This document shows positions 63,677 to 64,000 of a stretch of 64,000 nt of DNA, one piece after another. Each line of letters opens with the position of its first letter. Position 1 is the first letter of the stretch. Both the position numbers and the translations under genes were made by a program. Origin of the DNA: an uncultured Colwellia sp. GTDB lineage: Bacteria > Pseudomonadota > Gammaproteobacteria > Enterobacterales > Alteromonadaceae. The notes beneath the pieces were generated by a model. That model had not been told where the DNA came from. It made no database searches and was given only the letters and a program-made list of their open reading frames with translations. Location of the stretch: NCBI GenBank assembly GCA_913063325.1, contig CAJXYE010000001.1, positions 119,314 through 183,313 of the forward strand, given 5' to 3'.

Positions 63677-64000
63677 CTATTTCTTAGCCAATTTTTCTTT
63701 AATACGTGCTTTACGGCCAGATAGCTCGCGCAAGTAGTAAAGTTTAGCTTGACGTACGTCACCACGACGTTTCACTTCAATTGAATCAACAATTGGGCTA
63801 TGTGTCTGGAATACACGCTCTACACCAACGCCGTTCGAAATTTTACGAACAGTGAAAGCAGAATGTAAGCCGCGGTTTTTAACTGCAAGAACTACACCTT
63901 CAAATGCTTGAAGACGTGATTTGTCAGCTTCAGTAACTTTTACTTGAACTACAACAGTGTCGCCTGGAGCGAATGCTGGTAGGTCACTTTTTAATTGCTC
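63677..64000 (-). CDS. rplS: 50S ribosomal protein L19 (N-terminus outside the window)
   Basis: The visible 107 residues read in frame from the last base: [22 protein letters not shown], then [68 protein letters not shown] and AKK before TAG 63677-63679. This is ribosomal protein L19, missing about ten N-terminal residues. L19 sits at the interface of the 30S and 50S subunits. In gammaproteobacteria it usually ends the rpsP-rimM-trmD-rplS operon, so those genes are expected just beyond the edge. A different overlapping frame at 63556-63765 is a shadow. Confidence 0.97.
   Translation of the reverse strand, partial: EQLKSDLPAFAPGDTVVVQVKVTEADKSRLQAFEGVVLAVKNRGLHSAFTVRKISNGVGVERVFQTHSPIVDSIEVKRRGDVRQAKLYYLRELSGRKARIKEKLAKK

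Noticed and set aside
63556..63765. 69-residue minus-strand frame overlapping the rplS end
   Set aside because: It runs through the rplS terminator and the last codons of rplS in another frame, with no ribosome site or protein-like pattern.

Overview
The window looks like a chromosomal segment of a marine, probably cold-adapted gammaproteobacterium of the order Alteromonadales, most like Colwellia. That placement is an inference from three things: AT-rich DNA, the gene families present (VolA-type lipase, sohB, topA, paired aroF and tyrA, mltC, a DUF3450/TtpC/ExbB/ExbD/TonB/TPR cluster, hemF, arfA, rplS), and small dispersed palindromic repeats. No tRNA, rRNA, prophage, complete insertion sequence or CRISPR array was seen.

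Layout. Positions 1-5570 are the frayed end of a surface-polysaccharide locus: the tail of a flippase-like membrane protein, a polysaccharide pyruvyl transferase, decayed reading frames, a large secreted beta-propeller-like protein, and a stop-interrupted piece of wecB. Positions 5570-19060 hold a YciK-like dehydrogenase, a VolA/Pla-1-type surface lipase with a PsrA-like operator, sohB, a dicarboxylate symporter, an Ig-repeat lipoprotein, a ureohydrolase and topA. Positions 19060-32000 hold a LysR regulator, a GAF histidine kinase, a DUF5610 protein, tyrA and aroF, an AGCS symporter facing aroF across a TyrR-like box, mltC and a large gluzincin-type lipoprotein. Positions 32200-39700 hold acs, a small conserved protein, proline iminopeptidase, a DUF2237 protein, a second AGCS symporter, a MITE-like element and an AlkC-type repair protein.

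Positions 39800-52850 are the most coherent block, all on the minus strand. In transcription order it encodes an internally duplicated beta-helix-like lipoprotein, a TonB-dependent receptor, a PEP-CTERM-like protein, then DUF3450, TtpC-like, ExbB, ExbD, TonB and TPR proteins. The two main upstream regions (52770-52835 and 45495-45577) each carry repeated TGTCA-type heptamers phased at 11 bp. This is the pattern of PhoB binding arrays, and it suggests a phosphate-starvation-induced outer-membrane import system with its own energising complex.

Positions 52900-64000 hold an ammonium transporter with an NtrC-like site and a possible sigma-54 promoter, a haem-motif hybrid kinase with two receivers and an Hpt domain, hemF, arfA with a hairpin inside its 3' coding end, a dienelactone hydrolase, a GGDEF/EAL protein, and a small secreted protein. 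A sigma-70 promoter and a strong match to a cyclic-di-GMP-I (GEMM) riboswitch precede that small gene. Its cassette lies between two copies of the rplS terminator region. The window ends inside rplS.

All functional calls come from reading motifs and remembered family features. No database search was run.
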